From Lachnospiraceae bacterium (GTDB lineage Bacteria > Bacillota > Clostridia > Lachnospirales > Lachnospiraceae): a DNA stretch of 64,000 nucleotides. Under the pieces are notes generated by a model, which had not been told where the DNA came from, searched no databases, and saw nothing but the letters and a program-made list of their open reading frames with translations. This document shows, piece after piece, positions 40,500 through 50,493 of the stretch. Each line of letters opens with the position of its first letter. Within the stretch, counting starts at the first letter, position 1. The stretch lies in the NCBI GenBank assembly GCA_029338735.1, contig JAQYAY010000012.1, positions 1-64,000 of the forward strand, in the 5' to 3' direction. The translations under genes were made by a program, and so were the position numbers.

Positions 40500-42041
40500 T
40501 TATACCCGTTCTATTACATAAATACTTCTTTTATCATCAAATGGAATCTCCTCACAGAAGGAAAGTCCACCCGATTTTCTGATCATTGCCTTTATTTCAC
40601 TGCCCCCAGTAAGGTAAAAGGCATACCCGTGCGGCTTTAGCAATTTTACTGTCGCTTTTTCCGTTTTTTCAAAAAACTCCTTTCTATCTCCCTCATCCTT
40701 ATCATACATATCCGGGAGCTCTGAGATGATCTCATCAAAAGGCTCATCGCTCTCAAATGTAAAGGCACTCCTCCTGACAAAATATATATTTTTGTCCTTG
40801 CGCATCGCATCAGCCTTTCCGGCTCTGATTGCATCCGCACTGGTATCGATTGCAAACAATACATGTGTCTTCAGATACTCATCCCTCTCGAGAAGCAGCG
40901 TACCATTTCCTGAAAAAATATCCGCTACTCTCGCATCTTCCTTCAGAAATTTTCTGACCAGATACACCATTATAGCGGCCTTGACCGGCTGCATGGATGT
41001 AGAAAGACGGTCTGCGGCATAGGCAAATCTGTCATCTGCCATTCCAAGCGGCCTTATGAAAAGCGCATATCCACCTGACTTCTTCGGATAGAAATGAAGC
41101 TCCATATCGTATGGTGCTGAATTGACAAGTCTGTCTCTGAAAAGATATAAAAACTCCGCTGTAAAGCGTTTTGCTGCGTCTGTATGATGATCCTTCTTCT
41201 CATGAACCACTATTCTGACAGAGATCTTGTCATCTGGTCTCGTGGTCCTGCGAAGAAATCTGAGGAAATCACTCTTTGAAATCTCCTCACGCATGGTATC
41301 AGGTCTGGCTTTAAATGTCCCCTGAATCCGGTACATCAGGTGACTGTACAGCCTGATATCGAGCACTCTCGGAAGATCCTCGCTCTTTATGAGAGCTCCG
41401 ATTGCCGAAAAGCCTTTATCTATTCCACGGTGCTTAAGCTCTTCCTTCAGTGGCTCATAAAAGCCCCTGACAGGGACAAGCAGTGCCCCGAAAGAATCCG
41501 GTTTGATAAATACAGCAGCCTGATGGCTGTCACCAGCATCCAGAATCTCGACAAGCTGCTTTCTCTCAGCAAGGATATGCTTCATATCTGCTTCAGGGAA
41601 TGAAGTCGTATCTATCTCTTTAAGCCTCTTCTCAAGGTATGCGGCATCGCTGTCACTCAGTATGCCTTTTCCGCCTAGCCTGATTACTGACTTCAGATAG
41701 CTCTCTCTGACAAAAAGCCTATCCTCTCTCCTGTAGGCATCCATCAGTGCTTCAAGAAGCATCACTGAATCCTTGTCTCCCAGATCAAGCGGGAGCTCGC
41801 CAATAAGGAGTGCTGCGGATTTCCTGACCTTGGCATCATCACAGTCAAGACCTCTTACAAGAGCACGTGCGCTCTCGCTGTCATCAGCTATGCTTGGGCC
41901 TATTGCCTCATCCCCCTCCCTGATGGACTTTCTAATGTCCGACAGGGTAGTTCGCAGATCCTTATTTTCTTTCAGATTCGTGATAAGTACTTCCGAATTA
42001 ATCATACGATCAATTGTAAACCTTTTAGTAAAAAAAATCAC
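40500..42041 (-). CDS. HEAT-like N-terminus plus SAM-dependent methyltransferase-like C-terminus (THUMP/RlmL-Trm11 style)
   Basis: 513 aa; KVRKSAALLIGELPLDLGDKDS...; VADIFSGNGTLLLERDEYLKTHVLFAIDTSADAIRAGK. Confidence 0.65.
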   Translation of the reverse strand: MIFFTKRFTIDRMINSEVLITNLKENKDLRTTLSDIRKSIREGDEAIGPSIADDSESARALVRGLDCDDAKVRKSAALLIGELPLDLGDKDSVMLLEALMDAYRREDRLFVRESYLKSVIRLGGKGILSDSDAAYLEKRLKEIDTTSFPEADMKHILAERKQLVEILDAGDSHQAAVFIKPDSFGALLVPVRGFYEPLKEELKHRGIDKGFSAIGALIKSEDLPRVLDIRLYSHLMYRIQGTFKARPDTMREEISKSDFLRFLRRTTRPDDKISVRIVVHEKKDHHTDAAKRFTAEFLYLFRDRLVNSAPYDMELHFYPKKSGGYALFIRPLGMADDRFAYAADRLSTSMQPVKAAIMVYLVRKFLKEDARVADIFSGNGTLLLERDEYLKTHVLFAIDTSADAIRAGKADAMRKDKNIYFVRRSAFTFESDEPFDEIISELPDMYDKDEGDRKEFFEKTEKATVKLLKPHGYAFYLTGGSEIKAMIRKSGGLSFCEEIPFDDKRSIYVIERV

Positions 42042-42124
42042 CTATTTCATGTATCAGCACATATGTTTTGGTATAATTAGACAATTTTTTGCAATCATTT
42101 TTGTGAAAACTGTCGGTTTGACTA

Positions 42125-42153
42125 TTGCGAAATCGCAGAAATCGTATTATACT
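42125..42153 (+). promoter_or_regulatory. Putative promoter of a candidate sRNA
   Basis: TTGCGA-17-TATACT. Confidence 0.45.
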
Positions 42154-42159
42154 ATAAGA

Positions 42160-42266
42160 GACTTAAGGAATGAACCCCCTTTAGAATTCCTTAGATCATT
42201 TCCCCTTTTATATTTTTATAACCCCCCTTTTTGAAAGCATCCTTCCCCGGGATGCTTCCTTTTTTT
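42160..42266 (+). ncRNA. Candidate C-rich trans-acting sRNA ending in an intrinsic terminator
   Basis: Stem TAAGGAAT-GAACCCCCTTTAGA-ATTCCTTA, single-stranded TTTCCCCTTTTATATTTTTATAACCCCCCTTTTTG, then terminator AAGCATCC-TTCCCCG-GGATGCTT-CCTTTTTTT; no supported ORF. Confidence 0.5.
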
Positions 42267-42327
42267 GCCCGCATTGCAAGATCAATCATTATCGTCTATA
42301 ATAAACCAATACAAAGGAGGATACGAC

Positions 42328-42840
42328 ATGCACGCATTTCAGGAATTAGATATCAGCAACACAGAATTCAATCCATTCCAGCTCATAGGAAAGGACTGGG
42401 CTGCTCTTACTACAGAGGCCAACGGCAGGACAGACGCCATGACAGTCAGCTGGGGCGGAGTCGGTGTGCTCTGGGGCACGAATGTAGCCACTGTATACGT
42501 CCGTCAGAGCCGCTATACCAAAGAGCTCATAGATGCAGGTGATTATTTTTCACTATCATTCTTCAATCCAGAGGAGCCGAAATACAAGAATGTCCTCAAA
42601 TACCTCGGTGCTGTATCAGGTCACGATGAGGACAAGATCAAGACAGCCGGACTCACCATTGCCCACAAGGACAATATCCCTTACATTGATGACGCCAATA
42701 TGCTGATTCTCTGCAAGAAGATGGCATCAATAGAAATGCCCTCTGACAAGCTGCCAGAGGACATCAGGGAGAAGTGGTATGCCGATGGCAATGACCACAC
42801 TATTTACATAGGTGAGATAAAGGGACTGTATGCGAGATGA
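42328..42840 (+). CDS. Flavin reductase family protein
   Basis: 170 aa from ATG 42328 (AAAGGAGG upstream); NPFQLIGKDWAALTTEANGRTDAMTVSWGGVGVLWGTNVATVYVRQSRYTKELI. Confidence 0.85.
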   Translation: MHAFQELDISNTEFNPFQLIGKDWAALTTEANGRTDAMTVSWGGVGVLWGTNVATVYVRQSRYTKELIDAGDYFSLSFFNPEEPKYKNVLKYLGAVSGHDEDKIKTAGLTIAHKDNIPYIDDANMLILCKKMASIEMPSDKLPEDIREKWYADGNDHTIYIGEIKGLYAR

Positions 42841-43560
42841 TCACTCATCCCTGTCTTCAACGATCCCTGTCACATCTACAAATGAACCTACCAGACCTTC
42901 GACCTGGCCCTTCTTATCATAGAGAGGCGATTTGCTGGCAATGATGTCACGCTCGCGGCCCTGGATCAGGTTCTTCGTTTGTACCAGAGTGCTTTCCTCA
43001 CCGGAGAGCACTTTTTCTTCTTCATTTCTGAATTCATCAGGCTCAGGATGCCAGCCCATATCTTCATCAGTCTTGCCGATCACATCCTCTTCACTGTCAA
43101 AACCATATGCGTCAAGGAATGCCTGATTCACACCCACAAAACGACGGTCTTTATCTTTCCAGAATACACCGACCTTGATATTATCAAGGATCTTCTTATA
43201 ATAGCTGTCATCATACAGCCCGCCATTCATGTCAGCATATCTGTCAAGTCTGTCAAAAAGACCAGTCACATCTGCATATGTCACATATCTGAGAGTGCAG
43301 TGCTTTCTCTTCTGGCTGATCTCCCTGCCCATATAGACCTTCTTGTCGCCCTCTGGTGAAGAATATCTGATGATAGGCTTGTAACCGTTCACGAAGAATA
43401 TCTGGAGTTCCTGGAAGGTGATATTCATATCAGCAAGCATAGCATCACTTGCAAGCACCACCCTGTCCATGCCGTCTACGATCTGAAAGATCACCAGCAT
43501 TCCCGGGAACTCTCTTAAGAACTTTTTCTCCTGTTTATTGAAATGGAATTCGTTTTCCAT
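42841..43560 (-). CDS. PAS-domain protein
   Basis: 239 aa; YYKKILDNIKVGVFWKDKDRRFVGVNQAFLDAYGFDSEEDVIGKTDEDMGW. Confidence 0.8.
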   Translation of the reverse strand: MENEFHFNKQEKKFLREFPGMLVIFQIVDGMDRVVLASDAMLADMNITFQELQIFFVNGYKPIIRYSSPEGDKKVYMGREISQKRKHCTLRYVTYADVTGLFDRLDRYADMNGGLYDDSYYKKILDNIKVGVFWKDKDRRFVGVNQAFLDAYGFDSEEDVIGKTDEDMGWHPEPDEFRNEEEKVLSGEESTLVQTKNLIQGRERDIIASKSPLYDKKGQVEGLVGSFVDVTGIVEDRDE

Positions 43561-43581
43561 ATCCGTCTCCTATTCTTATTC

Positions 43582-45363
43582 TTATTCTGTAACGTCTGTC
43601 ACCTGGATGTGAAGCTCTTTGAGCTGTGCATCTGTTACCTTTCCTGGGGCGCCCATCATCAGATCGGCTGCATTCTTGTTCATAGGGAATGGAATGATCT
43701 CACGGATTGAATCCTCTCCTGCAAGAAGCATTACCATACGGTCGATTCCAGGAGCAATTCCTGCATGTGGGGGTGCTCCGTAACTGAATGCATTGTAGAG
43801 TGCAGGGAACTTCTGCTGAACATCTCTCTCTGTGAGTCTCACGAGCTCGAATGCCTTGACCATGATCTCAGGATCGTGGTTTCTGACAGCTCCTGATGAG
43901 AGCTCGACGCCATTTACGACAAGATCATACTGGTCTGCCATGATAGTCAGAGGATCGATCTCGCCTCTCTCTGCCTTCTCAAGCGTCTCAAGACCACCCT
44001 TCGGCATTGAGAACGGATTGTGACAGAACTCGAGCTCTCCTGATTCCTCACCTATCTCATACATCGGGAAGTCTACGATCCATAAGAACTGATACTGCTC
44101 TTTGTCCATATGTCCCGGAAGGCGGGCACCAAATGTCTTGATGACTGATCCGATTGTCTTCTGAGCCTGGCTCTTCTTGCCAGCTGAGAGAACTACGAGT
44201 GTATTCTCATGCAGATCAAGTGCTTCCTTTATCTTGTCAGCAGCCGGCTTTACGAACTTCGCGATGCCGCCGACGATCTCGCCGTTCTCGTCTATTCTGA
44301 ACCAGTATGGCTTGGCACCACTGATCACTTCTACATCATCACAGCCCTTGTCAATGAACTTCCTGCTCTCATGGAAATCTGTAATGACACAGGCCTTTAC
44401 TACTGCATCTTCTGCATCGAAAGGTCCGAATCCGAGTCCCTTCATCAGGTCAGTAGCATCTGTGGCTGTCAGATCTATACGCAGGTCAGGCTTGTCGGTT
44501 CCATACTTCTCAAGAGCTGTCAGATATGGGATCCTGACGAATGGAGCCTTTGTTGAACGGTCATATGTACCGAACTTCTCGAATACAGGCGGGAGCACAT
44601 CCTCCATTACATCGAAGACATCCTCCTGTGTGGCAAATGCCATCTCCATATCGAGCTGATAGAACTCACCTGGTGATCTGTCTCCTCTGGCATCCTCATC
44701 ACGGAAGCATGGTGCTATCTGGAAATATCTGTCGATTCCTGATACCATGAGCAGCTGCTTGAACTGCTGAGGAGCCTGCGGCAGAGCATAGAACTCACCC
44801 GGATGCTTACGAGCTGGAACGAGATAGTCCCTTGCTCCCTCAGGTGATGATGCTGTGAGGATAGGAGTTGTAATCTCCATGAATCCATGATCCTCCATGG
44901 ACTGACGGAGAGCCTTTATTACCTGACTCCTTAAGATTATATTTTTCTTAACCTCAGGATTTCTGAGATCAAGATATCTGTACTTGAGTCTGACACTCTC
45001 ATCGGCCTCACGGCTGTGATTGATCTCGAATGGAAGTGCCTCATGAGTACACTTTCCGAGTACTGTGACCTTTTCAGGTACTACTTCGATATCTCCGGTT
45101 GCAAGCTTCGGGTTCTTGGAGCTTCTCTCCCTTACCGTTCCCTCAACCTGAATAGTGGATTCCTTGTTGATTGCCTTGAAGGCATTTACCATTTCTTCTG
45201 TATCTGCCGTGATCTGTGTCGTACCATAGAAATCCCGCAGTACGATGAATGACAGATTGGATCCGACCTCACGGTCGTTCTCAAGCCATCCACACAGAGT
45301 GACTTTTTTTCCTGCATCTCCTATTCTTAGTTCGCCACAATTATTAGTCCGTGACTGTGTCAT
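43582..45363 (-). CDS. aspS: Aspartyl-tRNA synthetase
   Basis: 593 aa; bacterial AspRS with GAD insert; VTLCGWLENDREVGSNLSFIVLRDFYG, APHAGIAPGIDRMVMLL. Confidence 0.97.
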   Translation of the reverse strand: MTQSRTNNCGELRIGDAGKKVTLCGWLENDREVGSNLSFIVLRDFYGTTQITADTEEMVNAFKAINKESTIQVEGTVRERSSKNPKLATGDIEVVPEKVTVLGKCTHEALPFEINHSREADESVRLKYRYLDLRNPEVKKNIILRSQVIKALRQSMEDHGFMEITTPILTASSPEGARDYLVPARKHPGEFYALPQAPQQFKQLLMVSGIDRYFQIAPCFRDEDARGDRSPGEFYQLDMEMAFATQEDVFDVMEDVLPPVFEKFGTYDRSTKAPFVRIPYLTALEKYGTDKPDLRIDLTATDATDLMKGLGFGPFDAEDAVVKACVITDFHESRKFIDKGCDDVEVISGAKPYWFRIDENGEIVGGIAKFVKPAADKIKEALDLHENTLVVLSAGKKSQAQKTIGSVIKTFGARLPGHMDKEQYQFLWIVDFPMYEIGEESGELEFCHNPFSMPKGGLETLEKAERGEIDPLTIMADQYDLVVNGVELSSGAVRNHDPEIMVKAFELVRLTERDVQQKFPALYNAFSYGAPPHAGIAPGIDRMVMLLAGEDSIREIIPFPMNKNAADLMMGAPGKVTDAQLKELHIQVTDVTE

Positions 45364-46612
45364 TGTAAAACTCCTTTATCTCTGTATATCCTGAATCAGT
45401 TAAGCCCTGCTTCTGGAACTTTTTATTCTTCTTCATCTTCTCGATAAGTACCGTCTGGCCCTGACTTCTGAGCTCATTTGCCTGCTTTATGACTGATGAT
45501 AGCTTGTAGCCATCGAGCTTCTTGTCGATCAGGAAAGCGGTCTTAGGCTTCTGTGGTATCTGGAAATCATGCTCGAGAAGAAGCATGATGATACGCTCGA
45601 ATCCGATCGAGAATCCGCAAGCTGGTACATCATGTCCTGCAAAACGGCCAACCATGTGATCGTATCTGCCGCCGCCTCCGCAGCTGCCACCGAACTCAGG
45701 AATTGCTATCTCAAAGATCGTGCCTGTGTAGTATCCCATTCCACGAACAAGCGTAGGATCAAATACCAGCTCGAAGTCTGCAGTCTTGCACTCATTGACG
45801 CTTTCTGCAATCTCTTTCATCGAATCTGCGACTTCAGGATCGAGCTTGTCACCGATGATCGAAACAAGGGTATCAACGCCGTCCTTTACATCCTTCTTGT
45901 CTTTTAACTGGTTGAAAATATCGAGATATTTGTCTACTGCTGCAGCATCGAAGCCCTCATCGATGAGCTCTTCTTTTACTCCGTCAAGTCCGATCTTGTC
46001 CATCTTGTCGAGAGTGATAAAGAGGATATCGAATCTGTCCTCATCAAAGCCGCAGTACTCTGCCATGGCCTTCAGGATCCTTCTCTCATTGATCCTGATC
46101 TCGAAGCCATGGAATCCGATCCTGTCAAGGCAGGTGGTCGTAGCCAGGATCAGCTCTATCTCAGCGAGGTCTGATGGCTCACCTAATATATCGATATCAC
46201 ACTGGGTGAACTGTCTGTATCTGCCCCTCTGCGGTCTGTCTGCTCTCCATACATTTCCTATCTGAAGTGCCTTGAACGGAGATGGCAGGTCATTCTCATT
46301 ATTTGCATAGAATCTCGAAAGAGGAAGTGTAAGGTCATATCTGAGACCCATATCTGAAACATCGAGATCTGTCTTTGCATTCTCTAAATGGAGCTTCTCG
46401 CCTCTCTTCAGTACCTTGAAGATCAGCTTCTCATTCTCACCGCCCTGATTGCTCGTCAGATTCCTGATGTCTTCCATGCACGGTGTCTCTATCGGCGTAA
46501 ATCCGAAGCTCCTGTAAGTATCTTTGATGATGCCGGTCACATAATCCCTGATTTCCATCTCACGAGGGAGTATGTCCTTCATTCCGTTAACCGGCTTTTT
46601 CTTTAATGCCAT
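45344..46612 (-). CDS. hisS: Histidyl-tRNA synthetase
   Basis: 422 aa; VNGMKDILPREMEIRDYVTGIIKDTYRSFGFTPIETPCMED; GGGGRYDHMVGRF; CGFSIGFERI. Confidence 0.96.
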   Translation of the reverse strand: MALKKKPVNGMKDILPREMEIRDYVTGIIKDTYRSFGFTPIETPCMEDIRNLTSNQGGENEKLIFKVLKRGEKLHLENAKTDLDVSDMGLRYDLTLPLSRFYANNENDLPSPFKALQIGNVWRADRPQRGRYRQFTQCDIDILGEPSDLAEIELILATTTCLDRIGFHGFEIRINERRILKAMAEYCGFDEDRFDILFITLDKMDKIGLDGVKEELIDEGFDAAAVDKYLDIFNQLKDKKDVKDGVDTLVSIIGDKLDPEVADSMKEIAESVNECKTADFELVFDPTLVRGMGYYTGTIFEIAIPEFGGSCGGGGRYDHMVGRFAGHDVPACGFSIGFERIIMLLLEHDFQIPQKPKTAFLIDKKLDGYKLSSVIKQANELRSQGQTVLIEKMKKNKKFQKQGLTDSGYTEIKEFYNDTVTD

Positions 46613-46648
46613 TATCTTTCCTCCTGAACATTAATCCATACTATTCTA

Positions 46649-47419
46649 TTACATTTTGGGCAAAAAAGAAACATCTTTTTTCCTTATGGCATGAATGACC
46701 TCAAACGGCACATAGATCACAAGCATTACAAGAGCTGCCATTACCGCATACCCGAGCAGATATCCGGGATTTCCCATAAAAGAAAAAAGCCATGACAGCG
46801 GCGTTCCTTCCGGTGGCCAGTTCACAAACATATAGTTGCACCTGAAGCGCCTGTCAAATACATAGATTGGCGGAACTATCACGCCCAGGAATACAGCTTC
46901 ATACCAGATGTGATAAATACGAGGACTGACTCTGTGATCTATAAGTAGCAGGACTGAATAGAGCACCAGCAGTTCATGCCACAGATATCCATACATATTG
47001 AAAAAATTCCATACCGGATACAGAGTCCAGTCTGGCAAGAGCAGCGCAAATACAGAGCCTGGAGCCAGAAGAATCACGGCAATCTCTCCAAAAAAGCTCC
47101 TTGCCTTTTCAGACGGCAGGAATGATGCCAGCAGATAGTCATATACTGCCAGACCGCACAGATGCAGTGGCAGCATGCCGATATTTGCATGATGCAGTGA
47201 AAAAAGCACTATCCACTTTGAAGCCTCCATGCATAACAGAAAAACAGGTATAGCCAAAAGAATTCGGTCCCTGTTTTTTTCATCCTGCTTTACGAAAAAG
47301 AATCCGATCACGGCCATCAGCACCGCAACTGTCAGAAGACAGGCAAAATGCTTCGCAGAAAATATCTGATACCCGGCCCCGGCGGGTATATCATCTTCAT
47401 AAGTAAAGAACGGTATCAT
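46649..47419 (-). CDS. YwaF/TIGR02206-like integral membrane protein
   Basis: 256 aa, multiple TM; FSAKHFACLLTVAVLMA..., LPLHLCGLAVYDYLLA, WHELLVLYSVLLLIDHR. Confidence 0.7.
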   Translation of the reverse strand: MIPFFTYEDDIPAGAGYQIFSAKHFACLLTVAVLMAVIGFFFVKQDEKNRDRILLAIPVFLLCMEASKWIVLFSLHHANIGMLPLHLCGLAVYDYLLASFLPSEKARSFFGEIAVILLAPGSVFALLLPDWTLYPVWNFFNMYGYLWHELLVLYSVLLLIDHRVSPRIYHIWYEAVFLGVIVPPIYVFDRRFRCNYMFVNWPPEGTPLSWLFSFMGNPGYLLGYAVMAALVMLVIYVPFEVIHAIRKKDVSFLPKM

Positions 47420-47480
47420 CTTTCAATTCCTTTCGGATTTGATTATAATGTTTACTGATTTTATTATCAAGGAGAAAGAT

Positions 47481-48227
47481 ATGGCTTTATATGCTCTTGG
47501 CGATCTGCATCTGTCATTCAGCAATCCTGAGAAGTCTCAGGAACGCTTCGGAAAGATATGGCATGATCATGAATGGAAGGCAGAAAAGAATATTGAAAAG
47601 CTGGTAAAACCTGAGGATACGATAGTTCTGACAGGTGACCATTCCTGGGGTAACAATCTGGTCCAGTGCAAAAGAGACCTCGATTTCATTGAAGCTTTCC
47701 CCGGCAGGAAAATCCTGTTGCGTGGCAATCACGATCATTTCTGGGAAGCAAACAAGACCCAGAAGCTCAATGATATCTTCGATGGAAGACTATTTTTTCT
47801 GCAGAACAATTTCTATTCTTACAAGGATTATGCCCTCGTAGGAACCAAGGGATTCTGCTTCGAGGGGCCATTTTACGTAGACAGAAGAAACGGAATGATC
47901 ACCGGATACGACAAGGATGCCTATGAGCATTCACTTGTGCTTGTGGAGCGCGAAAAAAAGCGGCTCATGACAGGCATTGATGCCGCCAGAGCCGCCGGGT
48001 TCACGAAATTCATTATTTTCCTTCACTATCCTCCGACATCAGTCATCCAGACTGAATCGGTCTTCACTCAGATTGCAGAGGAAATCGGTGCAGAGCAGGT
48101 CATCTATTCACATAGCCATGGAAAAGAGAGGTTCCATGACAGCATTCAGGGCAGATACCATGGTGTGAAGTACTCACTGGTATCCGGAGACTATCTGAAT
48201 TTCAAACCCATCAGAGTCCTGAAATGA
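47481..48227 (+). CDS. Calcineurin-like metallophosphoesterase
   Basis: MALYALGDLHLSF..., TIVLTGDHSWG, LLRGNHDHFW, HYPPTS, YSHSHG; start at 47481 after AAGGAGAAAGAT. Confidence 0.88.
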   Translation: MALYALGDLHLSFSNPEKSQERFGKIWHDHEWKAEKNIEKLVKPEDTIVLTGDHSWGNNLVQCKRDLDFIEAFPGRKILLRGNHDHFWEANKTQKLNDIFDGRLFFLQNNFYSYKDYALVGTKGFCFEGPFYVDRRNGMITGYDKDAYEHSLVLVEREKKRLMTGIDAARAAGFTKFIIFLHYPPTSVIQTESVFTQIAEEIGAEQVIYSHSHGKERFHDSIQGRYHGVKYSLVSGDYLNFKPIRVLK

Positions 48228-48231
48228 CTGG

Positions 48232-49200
48232 TCAGTCCAGAAACTCAAATAGCCTTGTATAGAAATCTATTATCGTATCATACTTATCTGAGAAGATCTC
48301 ATGATGGGAATCCGGATAGCGTACGATCTGCACATTCTGTGCCTTCTTCGCAAATTCATCCTGCGCCTTCGGCTCCACTGCTTGGTCAGCACCGGCCTGA
48401 AACAGAAGAACCGGAGTTTTTATTTCAGATGCATGTTTCATGAGCTTTTTATCAGCTTTAAAGGAAGCGTCCATCCAGCCATATGTCGCGCAGAAAGTCT
48501 GGTAATGACTGTCTGATACATCATGCCTTCTCACATACCTGTATCTGCATTTCGACACGGCACGCTGTTCATTGAATTCATCATGACTGGCATCGAATCT
48601 GTGCTGACCAGGCCCCGGAGTCTTCATGAGGCGGCGTCTGTGTGCGTAGAACATGACACCATGCACCACTGCCCATGGAATCCCGCCTGTCTGGATCTGA
48701 AGCATAGGCGATGTCATGACTGCCTTCGCATATATATCAGGATATTTTTCCATGAGAAGTGCAGACACGGCTCCACCCATTGAAAAAGAAAACAGATACA
48801 GCGGCTTTCTGTAGAGCTTGTCACGGACTATCCTGTCATAAAACGCCTTTGCGTCATCTACATACTGGTCATAGCTGTCCACATAGACATAATCATTCTG
48901 ATCCACGAAACGCTGGGAATATCCATGCCCCCTCATTTCAAGGAAGAAAAATGCATACCCCTGTGAATAGAAATAACAGGCCATTTCATGATACTTCGGA
49001 AAGCCTTCGCAGAACCCATGAAGCATCTGTATATTGGCCTTGTGATTCTTCGGAATCGCATAAAAATAGCTGAGCTCTGTTCCGTCAAAGCTCTTAAAAG
49101 TGCCATGATGCACTGACTCTTTCAGCCACTTTGCAACTGTCGTATTCATGAATTCATCGTAGCTATCCTCATTTACGACGAGTTCCCTGATATCAGTCAT
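48232..49200 (-). CDS. Alpha/beta hydrolase (lysophospholipase-like)
   Basis: IQMLHGFCEGFPKYHEMACYFYSQGYAFFFLEMRGHGYS; nucleophile elbow FSFSMGGAVS; ATG 49200 with AAGGAG upstream. Confidence 0.88.
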   Translation of the reverse strand: MTDIRELVVNEDSYDEFMNTTVAKWLKESVHHGTFKSFDGTELSYFYAIPKNHKANIQMLHGFCEGFPKYHEMACYFYSQGYAFFFLEMRGHGYSQRFVDQNDYVYVDSYDQYVDDAKAFYDRIVRDKLYRKPLYLFSFSMGGAVSALLMEKYPDIYAKAVMTSPMLQIQTGGIPWAVVHGVMFYAHRRRLMKTPGPGQHRFDASHDEFNEQRAVSKCRYRYVRRHDVSDSHYQTFCATYGWMDASFKADKKLMKHASEIKTPVLLFQAGADQAVEPKAQDEFAKKAQNVQIVRYPDSHHEIFSDKYDTIIDFYTRLFEFLD

Positions 49201-49268
49201 ATGATTCTCCTTATCCAACAAGCCACTTGTGCTCTTTTACAGAATACAGGGGAAATCCGTAAAATAAA

Positions 49269-50483
49269 TTACAGTGTCCTGAATCTCTCAAGTGCTGCCT
49301 TGGTATTCTCGTGAGTACCAAAGGCTGTCAGGCGGAAGTATCCTTCTCCTGAAGGTCCGAATCCTGAACCCGGAGTTCCGACAACATTGGCCTTGTCGAG
49401 AAGATAATCGAAGAATTCCCAGCTAGTCATCTTGTCAGGAGTCTTCATCCAGATATACGGAGCATCCACGCCGCCGTAGCAGGTGAATCCTGCTGCTGTG
49501 AGTCCCTCACGGATCATGCGGGCATTCTCCATGTAGTAGCCTACCAGCTCATCGACTTCCTTCTGGCCTTCCTCTGTATAGATAGCCTCACCTGCACGCT
49601 GCACGATGTAAGGTGCGCCATTGAACTTCGTTCCGTGACGACGTGCCCACATATCATGAAGAGAAGCATCTCCGCTCTTAAGAGTCTTCGGAACCACTGT
49701 GAATCCAAGACGAAGTCCTGTGAATCCGGCTGTCTTCGAGAATGATCTGATCTCTATGCAGCAGTTTTTCGCACCGTCACACTCATAGATAGAATGTGGT
49801 ACATCCGGTGTTGAAATATAATGCTCATAGGCTGCATCAAAAATAATGATCGAGCCCTTTTTATTTGCATAGTCTACCCACTTCTGGAGCTCATCCTTCC
49901 TGAGGGTTGTTCCTGTCGGGTTGTTCGGCAGACACAGATAGATGATATCCGGTGTCTCCTTCGGAAGCTCAGGGACAAAACCGTTCTCTGCTGTTGATGG
50001 CATATAGATCACATTGTCCCACATCTCTGTATGAGGATCATAGTTGCCGCAACGGCCTGCCATGACATTTGAATCCACATATACCGGATATACCGGGTCT
50101 GTCACTGCAATTCTATTATCCTCTGAGAAGAGTTCCTGGATATTTCCTGAGTCACTCTTGGCGCCGTCTGATACAAAGATCTCATCTGGTGCTATATCAC
50201 AGCCTCTGTCCTGATAATCATGCTTTGCGATCGCATTGCGCAGGAAATCATATCCGAGATCCGGTGCATATCCACGGAAGGTGGCTGCATCTGCCTGCTC
50301 ATCTACTGCCTTGTGAAGTGCATCAATCACTACCTTCGGCAGCGGCTGCGTCACATCGCCGATTCCGAGACGGATGATCTCCTTGTCAGGATTGGCTTCC
50401 TGATATGCTGCTACCTTCTTCGCGATAGTGGAAAAAAGATAGCTGCCGGGTAACTTTAGATAATTGGTATTGACTTGGTACAT
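49269..50483 (-). CDS. dapL: LL-diaminopimelate aminotransferase
   Basis: 404 aa; NTNYLKLPGSYLFSTIAKKVAAYQEANPDKEIIRLGIGDVTQPLP; SFSKTAGFTGLRLGFTVVP. Confidence 0.95.
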   Translation of the reverse strand: MYQVNTNYLKLPGSYLFSTIAKKVAAYQEANPDKEIIRLGIGDVTQPLPKVVIDALHKAVDEQADAATFRGYAPDLGYDFLRNAIAKHDYQDRGCDIAPDEIFVSDGAKSDSGNIQELFSEDNRIAVTDPVYPVYVDSNVMAGRCGNYDPHTEMWDNVIYMPSTAENGFVPELPKETPDIIYLCLPNNPTGTTLRKDELQKWVDYANKKGSIIIFDAAYEHYISTPDVPHSIYECDGAKNCCIEIRSFSKTAGFTGLRLGFTVVPKTLKSGDASLHDMWARRHGTKFNGAPYIVQRAGEAIYTEEGQKEVDELVGYYMENARMIREGLTAAGFTCYGGVDAPYIWMKTPDKMTSWEFFDYLLDKANVVGTPGSGFGPSGEGYFRLTAFGTHENTKAALERFRTL

Positions 50484-50493
50484 GTAAAACTCC

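Noticed and set aside
44177-44659. + strand ORF of 160 aa
   Set aside because: Shadow ORF antisense to aspS.
45786-46265. + strand ORF of 159 aa
   Set aside because: Shadow ORF antisense to hisS.
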